From: a virus
Strand: one strand, 5' to 3'
IMG/VR virus record: IMGVR_UViG_3300044646_001937
Span: 1 to 64,000 of that record
Length of the DNA: 64,000 nt
The notes beneath the pieces are model-generated. The model made no database searches. It saw only the letters and a list, made by a program, of their open reading frames with translations, and was not told the DNA's origin. Positions 39,971 to 48,648 of the stretch are shown piece by piece (position 1 is the first letter of the stretch; each line of letters starts with the position of its first letter). The position numbers and the translations under genes are program-made.

Positions 39971-40379
39971 CGTAGTCAAATCAACATTGGTTGCTGCCGC
40001 TGTGAATAGATTAGTCACAGAGGTAGCAACCAATATAGATCACTATAGAGATTTTTGTAGCTTCAACTTTGCTAGTGTTGAGAATACAAGCACAAAGCAA
40101 ACAACACTATGTTTCAGTAGTGTGCCTCCTGCAGAAAAAGCTAGAATAACCAGGCTGTACAACAGCTTTAAAGGTTGTTCAGATCTTGAGATCTACAGAA
40201 GGCTAGGGTTGAAACCTACAAGTACTTCATCAAGTACACCGATTGAAGCTAAATGGACTTATCTATATTATAAGAAATATGGGTGGAACTACAGCTCTCT
40301 AAATCACGTCTCAGATAGTGAGATATTGAACTATATGCTGTCTCCAGAAGAGCTAGAAGAATTCTGTGGAATGGCATAG
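39903..40379 (+). CDS. Hypothetical protein, 158 aa
   Basis: N-terminal basic segment (MERHQPPQRKRALDYL), rest helical with LTRLYNSFKGCSDLEIYRR-type sequence. Overlaps the preceding gene by 68 nt. Not recognised. Confidence 0.65.
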   Translation: MERHQPPQRKRALDYLSTWGNDNVVKSTLVAAAVNRLVTEVATNIDHYRDFCSFNFASVENTSTKQTTLCFSSVPPAEKARITRLYNSFKGCSDLEIYRRLGLKPTSTSSSTPIEAKWTYLYYKKYGWNYSSLNHVSDSEILNYMLSPEELEEFCGMA

Positions 40380-40384
40380 GAAAG

Positions 40385-40418
40385 AAGGAAAGACCCTAGC
40401 CGGTTTTTCCTTTTTTTT
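40385..40418 (+). terminator. Rho-independent terminator
   Basis: Stem AAGGAAAGACC / GGTTTTTCCTT (one G:T pair) with a CTAGCC loop, then eight T, then AGCTATCAGA. The same T-run plus AGCTATCAGA sequence follows the 54011 terminator. Confidence 0.82.
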
Positions 40419-40433
40419 AGCTATCAGAGGTAG

Positions 40434-40439
40434 TATAAT
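40434..40439 (+). promoter_or_regulatory. TATAAT -10 box with leaderless start
   Basis: TATAAT lies 6 nt before the ATG at 40446, so transcription would begin at or within a base or two of the ATG. One of four such cases. Confidence 0.55.
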
Positions 40440-40445
40440 TAAACT

Positions 40446-40733
40446 ATGCAAGAAGAAGAAAATTCCAACGGATTCGTAATACCTAGAACGTTTTTGGTTC
40501 AACTCGGCGAATATACCAGAGGATATATGCTTCTGGTATGTAATGAAAAGGGCGAGCTATATGCTCACGAGTCTTATGATAACCCAGTTATAAAGCTAGG
40601 ATTAATTAATTTTGGAGAAATGCACATCAATGCAGCTCTAAAACATATGCATAACGTAGCCCTCAAAGAAGAGGAAAGACTTGAGGAGAATGGTGGCGAA
40701 TTAGATGATTTTGACTCAGATTCTGAGCTCTAG
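40446..40733 (+). CDS. Hypothetical protein, 95 aa
   Basis: Acidic protein with strand-like GYMLLVCNEKGELYAHE in the first half and an Asp/Glu-rich end. A TATAAT box 6 nt upstream of the ATG suggests a leaderless mRNA. Converges with the minus-strand endolysin gene, overlapping it by 4 nt. Not recognised. Confidence 0.68.
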   Translation: MQEEENSNGFVIPRTFLVQLGEYTRGYMLLVCNEKGELYAHESYDNPVIKLGLINFGEMHINAALKHMHNVALKEEERLEENGGELDDFDSDSEL

Positions 40734-41335
40734 GTCTTAAGCACCAAGGCAGCCTCTCTGTCTCTGCGTCCTACAAGTCCACTTGTTTTATCCCACAACC
40801 TTTTCATGCTCTTGAACTGAGCTGACATCTTATCATAATCTTTTGATGAGGCTATAATATTTCTAAGCTCAAGCATTTCTGTTCTAGAGGAGCCTTTAAA
40901 AGATGTTCCACGATTAAACACCAAAGAAACAATCGCTGCCTGAGCATTTTCATGTAATTCCGTCACTCCAGGAAAAGCCCTTTCTGTCAGCTTGGTGAAC
41001 TTGGGTAATATAAATTCCTTAAATGTTTGAATAGCTTCCTCCCAAGTAAATTTAATACCCTTGAGTTTAACAGTATAGTCTTTAGCACTGATACCTTTTA
41101 AACCTCTGCCTCCACGAATCAGAGATAGTTCTGCACTATCTGTCAGTGGCTTGAAGATTTTATCTACCTCTTCTTCAGTATAATAGCCAATATCAATACC
41201 CACCATGGCTGTTGGACCAGAGTATCCTCCTGGCCAGGTAAAAGTGCTCTTATATACCTTTTCATAATAGTCTTTCCCACCTGTTTCCTCACCAACAATA
41301 AACTCAATACCTTTGTCATTTAGTTTCATCTTCAA
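40730..41335 (-). CDS. Endolysin, lysozyme-like
   Basis: 201 residues. Contains IEFIVGEETGGKDYYEK at the N-terminus (Glu15/16 candidate catalytic residue), STFTWPGGYSGPTAMVGIDIGY with the Thr/Asp that often complete the lysozyme triad, NAQAAIVSLVFNRGTSFKGSSRTEM and SGLVGRRDREAALVL at the end. This layout matches phage lysozymes of the pesticin/T4 type superfamily that cut peptidoglycan. It overlaps the membrane protein upstream. No signal peptide, so a holin is needed for export. Confidence 0.75.
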   Translation of the reverse strand: MKMKLNDKGIEFIVGEETGGKDYYEKVYKSTFTWPGGYSGPTAMVGIDIGYYTEEEVDKIFKPLTDSAELSLIRGGRGLKGISAKDYTVKLKGIKFTWEEAIQTFKEFILPKFTKLTERAFPGVTELHENAQAAIVSLVFNRGTSFKGSSRTEMLELRNIIASSKDYDKMSAQFKSMKRLWDKTSGLVGRRDREAALVLKT

Positions 41336-41756
41336 TCTCCAGTGTATAGTCGCCTTCTTTTTCGTTTGTGATCTTTCGCTCAGTAATATCTACAACCTCA
41401 ACCTTGGCCTCTAGAGAGGCATTGCTGGTGCTGTTATACTTAACGTCCACAATAGCCTGCCCACCTAAGTACACAGCCATAATAGCGGCAAAAACCTCTA
41501 CGGTCTTTGTGAATATAGTGGGATACACAGCTAGCAGTGCAGGATCATGATCTAAAAGAAATAGTAAGCCTATACTGGAAATATAGAATACACCTAGAAT
41601 AACGAATCCAGAAAAAGCTGCAAAGAACTTTTTACTAGTTAAATGATTGGTGTTAGCAATCTCGGGATTCTTTTCAGGACAAACTCCTGGAGGTGTAACA
41701 CCATTTTGCAGAAATGCTGCAGCGTTTTTAGCTATATTGAGTACTGATTTAAGCAT
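41316..41756 (-). CDS. Two-helix membrane protein, holin candidate, 146 aa
   Basis: Start chosen at MLKSVLNIAK, in the TAATATG context of this genome; a longer frame starts upstream. Two strong hydrophobic helices (about residues 51-68 and 85-103) separated by a short loop, then a charged Lys/Glu-rich C-terminal tail. The order lipoprotein, coiled-coil membrane protein, this protein, endolysin on the minus strand fits a lysis cassette, making it a holin candidate. Confidence 0.6.
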   Translation of the reverse strand: MLKSVLNIAKNAAAFLQNGVTPPGVCPEKNPEIANTNHLTSKKFFAAFSGFVILGVFYISSIGLLFLLDHDPALLAVYPTIFTKTVEVFAAIMAVYLGGQAIVDVKYNSTSNASLEAKVEVVDITERKITNEKEGDYTLEIEDETK

Positions 41757-41757
41757 A

Positions 41758-42261
41758 TTAAAAATAGAATTTAATGAACATATATCCGGCAGCAAAAGCT
41801 CCAAATGGTCCAAGCAGGTGCATGACTGGACTCCATGGACCTGTAAAAGCTAAAACCGAGGTTATTGAAGACCCGAATTTGATATATAGTAAAGCTAGAA
41901 AGGCTCCTGCAAGATAGCCCATGATTGCTTTAATTTTGGCATATCTGTCAGCTGTCTTCTGATGAGCCACTTTTTCATTAACAACACGCTGTTCTGCACT
42001 AGACAATAAGCTTCGTATCTCTGTATTTTCTTCGTATATATGAATTTTTTCTGTCTGCTGATTTAATGCCCAATCTTCAAGATCTTTAAAAGACTGCTCT
42101 ATAGCCTGCTTGTCTTTACGTAACTGAATAATTCTTGAGCTAGCCTGTGTTAATTCTCCTCTCAGCTCTAGTAACTCACTAGTAATAGATACCTTTTCGG
42201 CTGCATGCGTACTGAAGGCCAGTATAAACAGAACTACGATTGTAAAATATCTTGTTTTCAT
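41758..42261 (-). CDS. Membrane coiled-coil protein of the lysis cassette, 167 aa
   Basis: N-terminal hydrophobic sequence (IVVLFILAFSTHAAE) that could be a signal peptide or anchor, a long coiled coil (residues ~25-110), then two C-terminal hydrophobic segments. Inner-membrane spanin subunits also begin with an anchor plus coiled coil, but lack C-terminal helices; so it may be an inner spanin variant or a holin regulator. Confidence 0.6.
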   Translation of the reverse strand: MKTRYFTIVVLFILAFSTHAAEKVSITSELLELRGELTQASSRIIQLRKDKQAIEQSFKDLEDWALNQQTEKIHIYEENTEIRSLLSSAEQRVVNEKVAHQKTADRYAKIKAIMGYLAGAFLALLYIKFGSSITSVLAFTGPWSPVMHLLGPFGAFAAGYMFIKFYF

Positions 42262-42461
42262 TATTTGCCTCCTAGTTCAAGGATAATTCTATCTATTCTG
42301 GATAAAGACTTGTTCACAACAGTGTCCAACTCGTCAATATTTTTACCCAATGACCCAGATGAGCCTTTAGGGGGAGTCTGTAAAGTGGGCGCGTTTCTAG
42401 GATGAGGAACGCTAGCGCACCCCACTAACAATAAAAACAATAATATATTTACCTTATCCAT
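42261..42461 (-). CDS. Small lipoprotein, outer-membrane spanin candidate
   Basis: 66 residues from the ATG at 42461. Signal sequence ending with a lipobox, LLLVGC (Cys at about residue 15), then a Pro/Ser/Gly-rich linker and a short helix (IDELDTVVNKSLSRIDRIILEL). This is the form of o-spanins such as Rz1. A 15-codon N-terminal extension of the frame exists but begins without a plausible signal. Outer-membrane lipoprotein implies a Gram-negative host. Confidence 0.68.
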   Translation of the reverse strand: MDKVNILLFLLLVGCASVPHPRNAPTLQTPPKGSSGSLGKNIDELDTVVNKSLSRIDRIILELGGK

Positions 42462-42504
42462 TCCCGTAAGGTAACATAAAACCTTCAAAATGTCCAGTGT
42501 ATAC

Positions 42505-42535
42505 AAAAAAGCCCGATCGGTAATGACCGGGCTTT
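42505..42535 (-). terminator. Terminator reading leftwards
   Basis: On the minus strand: stem AAGCCCG / CGGGCTT with GT/AC extension, then a run of T. It terminates the 42560-46053 structural unit before the spanin-lysis genes, which are nonetheless continuous in direction. Confidence 0.75.
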
Positions 42536-42559
42536 AGTGTTTTATATGTTAGAGATTAT

Positions 42560-43072
42560 CTATTTTGAAGATTTACTAAGCTCTTGCTGCTTATCTACAT
42601 AGCTTAAAACCTTATTCAAATCTTCCCTCAAGGCCTGCTGCTGCTGATGCTGCCCTGAAAAATACCAAATAGCTGTAGCAAACTGAAAAAACAAACCTAT
42701 AGCTGCTGTAGCAAAAAACTTTAAAACAAGGTTTTTCATTTCCATATAACTGTTGGCAGTCTCTTTTAAGAATCCGAACTCTTTAACAAGTACAGCCATC
42801 TGTTCTGATAGGTTTGCTATAGAACCCCTGAGACCATTTCTGCCATCTACCCCAACACTGATATGCATTGCGTCTCTAGCCATATCTCTTACAGAAGAAA
42901 TAGATGTTTCTAGCGCTTTAATGTTTTCGTTTACTGCTGTGTCTAACATTGTCAATCTTTGACGTATTGTATCCATTTCTGCATCTCTAAGTAGCTTCTG
43001 ATTTTGTAGCTGCATGATTGCTGTAACCGTATTAAAATCTTGGGAAATTGCTTCTTCGTGATAGTCGGACAT
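42560..43072 (-). CDS. XhlA-like coiled-coil membrane protein, 170 aa
   Basis: Residues 1-110 are a coiled coil (LKETANSYMEM etc.), then one hydrophobic helix (VLKFFATAAIGLFFQFATAIWYF) and a Gln/Asp tail. Hemolysin XhlA-type phage proteins have this order and lie in lysis cassettes with holin and endolysin. It begins just downstream (on the minus strand) of the 43107 gene. Confidence 0.62.
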   Translation of the reverse strand: MSDYHEEAISQDFNTVTAIMQLQNQKLLRDAEMDTIRQRLTMLDTAVNENIKALETSISSVRDMARDAMHISVGVDGRNGLRGSIANLSEQMAVLVKEFGFLKETANSYMEMKNLVLKFFATAAIGLFFQFATAIWYFSGQHQQQQALREDLNKVLSYVDKQQELSKSSK

Positions 43073-43106
43073 AAGGCATAGATGATTATATAAATTATAT
43101 CAAAAG

Positions 43107-43490
43107 CTAGGAATCGTGTCTTTTTATAATTTCAATTTTTTCCTCAGGATCTACCTGCTCTTCATTTGATATATAGTAGTTCATCTCTTTCTCATTATAT
43201 GTCTCTTTACTGTCTGGCTCGACCTCCATGTCTGCTTCAGCTTGTGCGGCATCCACATCTTTTCTTGCGCCTCTGAAAACAGATCTTACCGAATCATCGT
43301 ATACTTTATCTACAACCAACAGTTCACTAGTACCTACTTCACCCAGAAACAACCCTTGCTTGGGTTTAGTTAGAGAGTGCTCTACACAAGTCCAAAGATG
43401 TTGCGGAATTCCGAGCATTTCAAGTGCCTCTACGCGCTCTGCAGGTATCTTTTTTCCGCTTACTACGCATTTATATACCTTTTTAGCCAT
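43107..43490 (-). CDS. Hypothetical protein, 127 aa
   Basis: N-terminal VYKCVVSGKKIPAERVEAL has a short possible zinc-finger-like Cys pair (CVVSG ... WTCVEHS) and is followed by acidic residues. Directly adjoins the portal gene, overlapping it by 8 nt, so it may be a portal-associated protein. Not recognised. Confidence 0.68.
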   Translation of the reverse strand: MAKKVYKCVVSGKKIPAERVEALEMLGIPQHLWTCVEHSLTKPKQGLFLGEVGTSELLVVDKVYDDSVRSVFRGARKDVDAAQAEADMEVEPDSKETYNEKEMNYYISNEEQVDPEEKIEIIKRHDS

Positions 43491-45258
43491 TTTGCTGTGC
43501 TCCTTGTGCTGCTTGTTGTTTTGCCCCTTGCAGACCTTGTGATCTTGATTGAGAGCTCATCTGCTCTAGCTGTGCTTTCACCTGTGCATATAGATCTTGA
43601 TCTTGTCCCTTGATTTGCTGCAATTGTGCTCTTCGTTGAGCGCCGTCTAGGGGGAATAGCTGCTGAGCTATCTGCTGAGCTTGCTCTAGAGCATCCTGAG
43701 GTGTACCGCCACCCTGAGGCATACCACCTCCGCCCTGCTGACCGCCCTGTTGCTGTCCTTGTAGCATCTGCATGAGATTTTGGTTTGTGGCCTGCTCAAG
43801 CTCTTGCTTCTCTTTCTCTTCTTCCTGAATCTGCTGCGTAATCTTATCTTCTTCCATCTTCTTACGCACCTGATCTTCATAGTCAAAGTTGTATAGCTTG
43901 AGAAGCTCGCTTCTAGCAATAGCGTTAGCCGAAACCAGCTGACTGATAACAGATTTACGATCCATATCATCTGAGAACGTGATAGGAATCAATGTAATCT
44001 TGGCTTTTGGCAGCCCCATAATATTGCCCACCACCTCACCAATATGCTGAAGCAGGATATTATAGTTATTAGGCACAACACTCCATGCGTTTTCAAACAT
44101 GCGAAGCATAGGACCTGCCGCCTGCTGCTGAAATGTCATCTGAAACATCTCTACAGGCACATCAAGAGCATTCAATATAGAGTTTTTAGCGTTTTCCATC
44201 ATCTCAGCTGGAGCTAGCTTTGTACCTTCGCCTCCAAGCTGCTGATAGTTTAATGGAAATGGGAATTTATGATACGAACCAGGGTCTCTTCTGTGTTCCT
44301 CGATCATAGAGTCTACAGCACTGGTCCAAACAGCTCCGTTTTGGTTTAGCAATGGGTTAGCGGCTGGGTTATTAGCGTCTCCCATGGATATAACCCTAAA
44401 TGGAGCAATATCCTCAAAGCAGATTACTTCATTATAGCGCTTCAATGTTTGAAGCATGAAGAAATCTTCAAATATAAACATAGCAGGAGGTACAGCTTTG
44501 CCATCTGTTCTAATGGTGCTAGGCGTATCTAGCTTTAAATGCACAAAGTTCTTTGTGTTAAACGCCAGCATCGTCTTATTCTGTACACACTCAAATATTA
44601 CTTGAGGTGTTTTCTTGCTATAGAATTTATTATTTTTAGTAGTAATCTTTTTACCGTACTGTTGAGGGATGTCCCAGAAATACTCAGACTCTCCTGTAGT
44701 TTCTTCATGTCTGATCTTAATCTCTTTAGCAGGCCAATGAACTACATGTATCTTATCCGGGTCAGCAGCAGGTTTATCTACACACTCATGCTGTCCTTTA
44801 TAGCTACATTTAAGGCAAGTCATCACGTACTTGCTCTTGTTAAACTCATAATTATCCAGTTTATCAATATTAGATGCCTTCTTACACTGAGGGCATACCA
44901 GATATCTATAGAACCCTTGGTTTACAGTAACAAACTCGTTACCATAGGCCAAAAGATTCAACCCTGCCTTAGAGCATACCTGTTTCCATTTCAGTTTTTC
45001 CAAAATGTCAGTGTATGCCTTCTTAGCTTCTTCATCATCGCAATCTATAGACAGTGAGGTAATGAAGTAATTGGCAATACGGTTCAATGCTTGCTTGTAA
45101 AAACCGTTTCTAAAAAGGAAATGCTCAGCCCAAAGCAGCATGCCTTCAATATTCATCGGCAAATACTGCAAAGGAATATTATAGAATGGGTTGGAATATC
45201 TGTCTCTACCGTTATCTCCTATTTTAAAATAACTCTGCGGATCGTCTGGTGTAGTCAT
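43483..45258 (-). CDS. Portal protein with a zinc-ribbon insertion
   Basis: 591 residues. Portal-like features: LLWAEHFLFRNGFYKQALNRIANYF near the start, an NEVICFEDIAPFRVISMG wing region, LNALDVPVEMFQMTFQQQAAGPMLRM and a stem-like C-terminal coiled coil followed by a Gln/Gly-rich tail. Residues 122-151 carry CPQC ... CLKC, a Cys4 zinc-binding insert that is unusual for portals. The Gln/Gly-rich end (about 130 residues) is low complexity. Located with lysis genes on the minus strand. Confidence 0.8.
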   Translation of the reverse strand: MTTPDDPQSYFKIGDNGRDRYSNPFYNIPLQYLPMNIEGMLLWAEHFLFRNGFYKQALNRIANYFITSLSIDCDDEEAKKAYTDILEKLKWKQVCSKAGLNLLAYGNEFVTVNQGFYRYLVCPQCKKASNIDKLDNYEFNKSKYVMTCLKCSYKGQHECVDKPAADPDKIHVVHWPAKEIKIRHEETTGESEYFWDIPQQYGKKITTKNNKFYSKKTPQVIFECVQNKTMLAFNTKNFVHLKLDTPSTIRTDGKAVPPAMFIFEDFFMLQTLKRYNEVICFEDIAPFRVISMGDANNPAANPLLNQNGAVWTSAVDSMIEEHRRDPGSYHKFPFPLNYQQLGGEGTKLAPAEMMENAKNSILNALDVPVEMFQMTFQQQAAGPMLRMFENAWSVVPNNYNILLQHIGEVVGNIMGLPKAKITLIPITFSDDMDRKSVISQLVSANAIARSELLKLYNFDYEDQVRKKMEEDKITQQIQEEEKEKQELEQATNQNLMQMLQGQQQGGQQGGGGMPQGGGTPQDALEQAQQIAQQLFPLDGAQRRAQLQQIKGQDQDLYAQVKAQLEQMSSQSRSQGLQGAKQQAAQGAQQNG

Positions 45259-45431
45259 TAGTCTGTATCCTCTTCTTCAAATTCTGCTCTTTTAATTCTC
45301 TTGGGCTTTTTTAACTTTTTCTTGTGTGCTTCGTCGGCAACATAAAAGTCTTCTTCATCATACCATTCAGCTTTCTTTGTTTTATCAAAGTCGCTAAATG
45401 AATTATTTGATAGCATTCCGTTCTTTTCCAT
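45258..45431 (-). CDS. Small charged protein, 57 aa
   Basis: Starts ATG at 45431; its stop overlaps the portal start. 57 residues, Lys/Glu-rich with KKKLKKPKRIKRAEFEEE at the C-terminus. The tight overlap with the portal gene supports translation. Not recognised. Confidence 0.6.
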   Translation of the reverse strand: MEKNGMLSNNSFSDFDKTKKAEWYDEEDFYVADEAHKKKLKKPKRIKRAEFEEEDTD

Positions 45432-45435
45432 AGGG

Positions 45436-46053
45436 TTATTGTTCTGTATCGACAGGTATTTTAAATAGAATCATAAGCTTTTTAGATGAATCTGGCGAGT
45501 TAAAAGTAACCCCAGGGTAGTAGACTTCATAGGAGTCATGCTGCTCTTGTATGTGTAATACAAGAGTTTCTCCAGTCTTTGGCTCAAAAACAACAGCATC
45601 CTCGTCTGTGAAAACAAGAAGAAAAGCCTGCTCATGTTCTATCACATGCTCAACTTTTGCTTTAATCTTACCAAAAGAATTTTCAAATTGTACAGTAGTT
45701 AGCCTTTGGATTGGCGCTGCCTCTACCTCGGTAGTCTTAAGTTTATGTTCTGATTGATAGTCTACAGTACTATAGTCTATATAGGCCGAGCTGGCTGCCT
45801 TTTTATGCTTATAGCTCCGCTGCGCTTTTTTGCCAGGTCTTTTTTGTCCATCCATGGATATGGGTTTTCCTCCATTTCTAACCAAAGAACTTACGATATC
45901 TCTTTGCTGCGCGTCGACATCACTCTGCTTGCCATATATAACAGCACCATCAGGAATGATCTTGGCTCCTGTGGATGAATATACAGATTTAGTGCTGTCA
46001 CTGCTGCCGATTACCAAATCTCCTGTCCTGAACATACTTGCATCATTATTCAT
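45436..46053 (-). CDS. Hypothetical protein, 205 aa
   Basis: Soluble; N-terminal Ser/Gly-rich segment (SSDSTKSVYSSTGAK), then a Lys-rich stretch and a beta-like C-terminal half (AFLLVFTDEDAVVFEPKTGETLVLHI). Lies just before the portal in the minus-strand unit, so a structural or assembly role is likely. Not recognised. Confidence 0.7.
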   Translation of the reverse strand: MNNDASMFRTGDLVIGSSDSTKSVYSSTGAKIIPDGAVIYGKQSDVDAQQRDIVSSLVRNGGKPISMDGQKRPGKKAQRSYKHKKAASSAYIDYSTVDYQSEHKLKTTEVEAAPIQRLTTVQFENSFGKIKAKVEHVIEHEQAFLLVFTDEDAVVFEPKTGETLVLHIQEQHDSYEVYYPGVTFNSPDSSKKLMILFKIPVDTEQ

Positions 46054-46065
46054 AATAATTTTATT

Positions 46066-46080
46066 GATTTATACCGCTGC
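46066..46080 (-). promoter_or_regulatory. Predicted leftward promoter
   Basis: On the minus strand the sequence GGTATAAATCAATAAA lies 10-25 nt before the 46053 gene, matching the GGTATAAT -10 type seen on the plus strand. It would serve the minus-strand island. Confidence 0.5.
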
Positions 46081-46126
46081 TGAGCGTAATGTATTGTTTT
46101 AAAACTGCAAACAAAATATTAAGCAA

Positions 46127-46537
46127 ATGCCTAGAAGTATACAACTATACCGGAACAGTACAATCGGAATTCCAGGAATTTCATCATATAAATTGGTTGT
46201 AGAGGCTGCGAACGCTGAAAATATGCCAAGCAAAGTTTTTGTCAACCAACGAATTCATAACTTTGCAAAAGGTAGTTTTGAAGACACTTTTGCAGCCGTG
46301 TGCACTCCTACGCAACTTGAAGATCTTGCTGAAGACGCACCTGCTGAGGGTACATCTTTCTATAGGACAAACAAAATTGAACTAGTTATGCAAGTACCTG
46401 AAACAGTTGATACTGTGTTTGAATCTATACTGTTTGAAGTTAAAAAGTTGGTACAAGATCTAGACGCAATGGACAAGCTCAATGATGCTGCTGTATACAC
46501 TGTAACAACAGATGGTGTGACCGTAGGTACTATTTAA
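46127..46537 (+). CDS. Hypothetical protein, 136 aa
   Basis: Soluble, beta-rich (YKLVVEAANAEN, VFVNQRIHNFAKGSFEDTF, YTVTTDGVTVGTI), first plus-strand gene after the divergent region. Position next to structural genes suggests a virion protein. Not recognised. Confidence 0.68.
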   Translation: MPRSIQLYRNSTIGIPGISSYKLVVEAANAENMPSKVFVNQRIHNFAKGSFEDTFAAVCTPTQLEDLAEDAPAEGTSFYRTNKIELVMQVPETVDTVFESILFEVKKLVQDLDAMDKLNDAAVYTVTTDGVTVGTI

Positions 46538-46715
46538 ATTTACCGTTGACGATTTTTTAGGATACTGCATGATGTCATTACTAGAACTAAAGATTTGCGT
46601 ACAATTTTTAAAACAAGCCTAAATTGTACGCATGTTGTTCAAGTAATATAAGGCTGTAATTCAATAACTTACGAAAATTTCAACATAAAAAACTGAAGTT
46701 TCGCAAAAAATAAAA
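46538..46715 (+). other. 178-base intergenic region with a perfect inverted repeat
   Basis: Contains GCGTACAATTT (46597-46607) and AAATTGTACGC (46621-46631), an 11-bp perfect palindromic pair around a 13-nt loop. No T-run follows it. No gene was found. This may be an operator, a structured RNA or a recombination site. Confidence 0.55.
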
Positions 46716-48206
46716 ATGACTAAAGCAGAACTGTTAAAGCAATGCGCTAAACTGTTAAAACAAAAACAGGGAGTTGCATCATATTTAAAATCAAAAGGTT
46801 ATAGCGACAACGAGATCGTTGAAATTAGGGCTGAGTTAAGACAAAAGGCTAAACCAAAGACAGTTAAAGCATCTAAAGATGTAGAGCAATATGCAGAAGA
46901 TAGCAGTTGGAAAGGTAGCCTAAAGTTTACAGACAAGTACGTTTACAATAAAGAAGATGACAAGTACATCATCTATCTGAAGGCTGCTAACGGCAACATT
47001 GTACTTCCAGGGGATACTGTGAGGGGAATGGTTAAGAACTATTCAAACTGGATAGGTAAAGAGCACAGCATTAATGAACTTTGCCGTAACTATAAGATCC
47101 CTAGAAACTATTTTAATGAGCTAAAGGATGTGCTTGGAATGACTCATGATTCTGAGCCTGTCACTAAAGAAGAGCTTCTTGAGCGTGATGTAGATGAGAT
47201 TGCTGAAGATCTATTACAGCAGAAGAAGTTCCAGCTGCATCAAGAGTTTCAAAAGCGTAGCTGGGAGCAGACAGAAGAAGCTGCTGCCAAATGGTTCAAG
47301 ATGCAGGAAGGTGTGTATAATCCATTTACTAATTTCCTGAGTTCATGGACGCCTCCTAAGTATACCCCTATCAAGTATTCGGGACCAGTTAGGAAAGAAA
47401 GCAAGAAAGCCTTACTGGTAGGACTTAGTGACGTACATTTCGGCGCCAAGTCTAACGCTAAAGATTCCTACAGAAACAAGGGATATAGCACCGAAGAAGC
47501 GGTAGCTTGTCTTGATATTTACGCAGAGAACATTAGAACTATTGTAGAAGAGAGAAACTATACCTTCGATGAGTGTGTACTCACTTCACTAGGAGATATT
47601 CTGCATACTACAGGATCAGGATTCACAACAAAGGGTACAATGCTTGTGCATGACTGTGTGAAAGAAGAACAGTTTAACGCTGCGTTTGAAAGCATATCAA
47701 AGCTGATCATGAACCTATTGTCGTTGTTTCCTAAAGTTCATGTAAAGAGTGTTAAAGGAAACCACAATGACTTTGGAGACTATGTACTATTTAAAGCCCT
47801 GGAAGCTTATTTTAGAAGTGAGAAGAGAATTAGCTTTGATGTATTTCAAAGTGATCATGGACTATTTAAAGTAAACAAATGCCTGTTCATCATCTCTCAC
47901 GGCTATAGCGCCGAGTACAAAGGAAGAATTCCAACTCAGGGTAAAGCTAGAGAAAGTTATATTGCCAATCTGTTCTTGAGTAAGCCTGAAACACTATTAG
48001 ACATCAAACAGAAAGTATTGCTTACCGCTGATCAGCATCATCTTGAAATGCGCGAGTATGCAGAATTTGAGCATTATATGCTTTCTACAACAGTAAGAGG
48101 AGATAAACATAGTGAGGCTATGGGTCTCAATAATATCGCAAGACAATCTTGTTTTGTTATTGATAATCGTGGAATCAAAGAGATACTCTACTGTTATGGT
48201 GCTTAA
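46716..48206 (+). CDS. Metallophosphoesterase with an N-terminal DNA-binding-like region, 496 aa
   Basis: Residues 1-215 are helical and Lys/Glu-rich with a homing-endonuclease-like YxxNEL/CRNYKIPRNYF block (possible helix-turn-helix). Residues ~235-490 have calcineurin-like motifs: LVGLSDVHFGA, TSLGDILHTT, VKGNHNDFG, FIISHGYSAEY and LLTADQHHLE. This differs from the 34779 phosphatase, so the phage has two such enzymes. Nuclease or phosphatase role not decided. Confidence 0.78.
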   Translation: MTKAELLKQCAKLLKQKQGVASYLKSKGYSDNEIVEIRAELRQKAKPKTVKASKDVEQYAEDSSWKGSLKFTDKYVYNKEDDKYIIYLKAANGNIVLPGDTVRGMVKNYSNWIGKEHSINELCRNYKIPRNYFNELKDVLGMTHDSEPVTKEELLERDVDEIAEDLLQQKKFQLHQEFQKRSWEQTEEAAAKWFKMQEGVYNPFTNFLSSWTPPKYTPIKYSGPVRKESKKALLVGLSDVHFGAKSNAKDSYRNKGYSTEEAVACLDIYAENIRTIVEERNYTFDECVLTSLGDILHTTGSGFTTKGTMLVHDCVKEEQFNAAFESISKLIMNLLSLFPKVHVKSVKGNHNDFGDYVLFKALEAYFRSEKRISFDVFQSDHGLFKVNKCLFIISHGYSAEYKGRIPTQGKARESYIANLFLSKPETLLDIKQKVLLTADQHHLEMREYAEFEHYMLSTTVRGDKHSEAMGLNNIARQSCFVIDNRGIKEILYCYGA

Positions 48207-48624
48207 AAATCTTTTCTATGCGGGTGTACTAGCAACAAGCTATATTCTCGCTGCAGACAAACAAGGCGGCATAAAACTTCAAATTGATCAGGAGGGATGG
48301 CTTTCTAACAAATTTGGAGTGATGAGTGCAGCGCAAATAGCAAACACATACGCCGGCAAAAAGGTAAGTTTCTGTCGTCCTGACGGTTTCTGCTATCAAG
48401 GTAAAATTAACAGCGTTGAAGAAGATGATAACTCTTATAAGATATATGGAGATCTGTCTAATGTAGACGACGCTTACTTTGGGTTTGTGTTATCTAAGAG
48501 TGGTGTGTTTGTGGGTGCTGTAGTAGAGAAGAAAGATAATAAAACATATGTGCTTGAGTTTAGTTTTGAGCACAAAGGATTCGTTCTTTTAAGAACATTG
48601 AAGTACGATAAAGTAGAGATCTAG
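48196..48624 (+). CDS. Hypothetical protein with a possible N-terminal signal, 142 aa
   Basis: Start at the ATG overlapping the previous gene by 11 nt. N-terminal LFYAGVLATSYILAAD is hydrophobic, possibly a signal or anchor, then beta-like sequence (KVSFCRPDGFCYQGKINSVE). Not recognised. Confidence 0.65.
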   Translation: MVLKNLFYAGVLATSYILAADKQGGIKLQIDQEGWLSNKFGVMSAAQIANTYAGKKVSFCRPDGFCYQGKINSVEEDDNSYKIYGDLSNVDDAYFGFVLSKSGVFVGAVVEKKDNKTYVLEFSFEHKGFVLLRTLKYDKVEI

Positions 48625-48648
48625 CCTGTGTATTTTGAGCTATAATTT

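Noticed and set aside
40730-46053. Plus-strand frames inside the minus-strand island, for example around 44539-45057
   Set aside because: They lie antisense to the portal gene and reflect the reverse of its sequence; the portal is a clear full-length protein.
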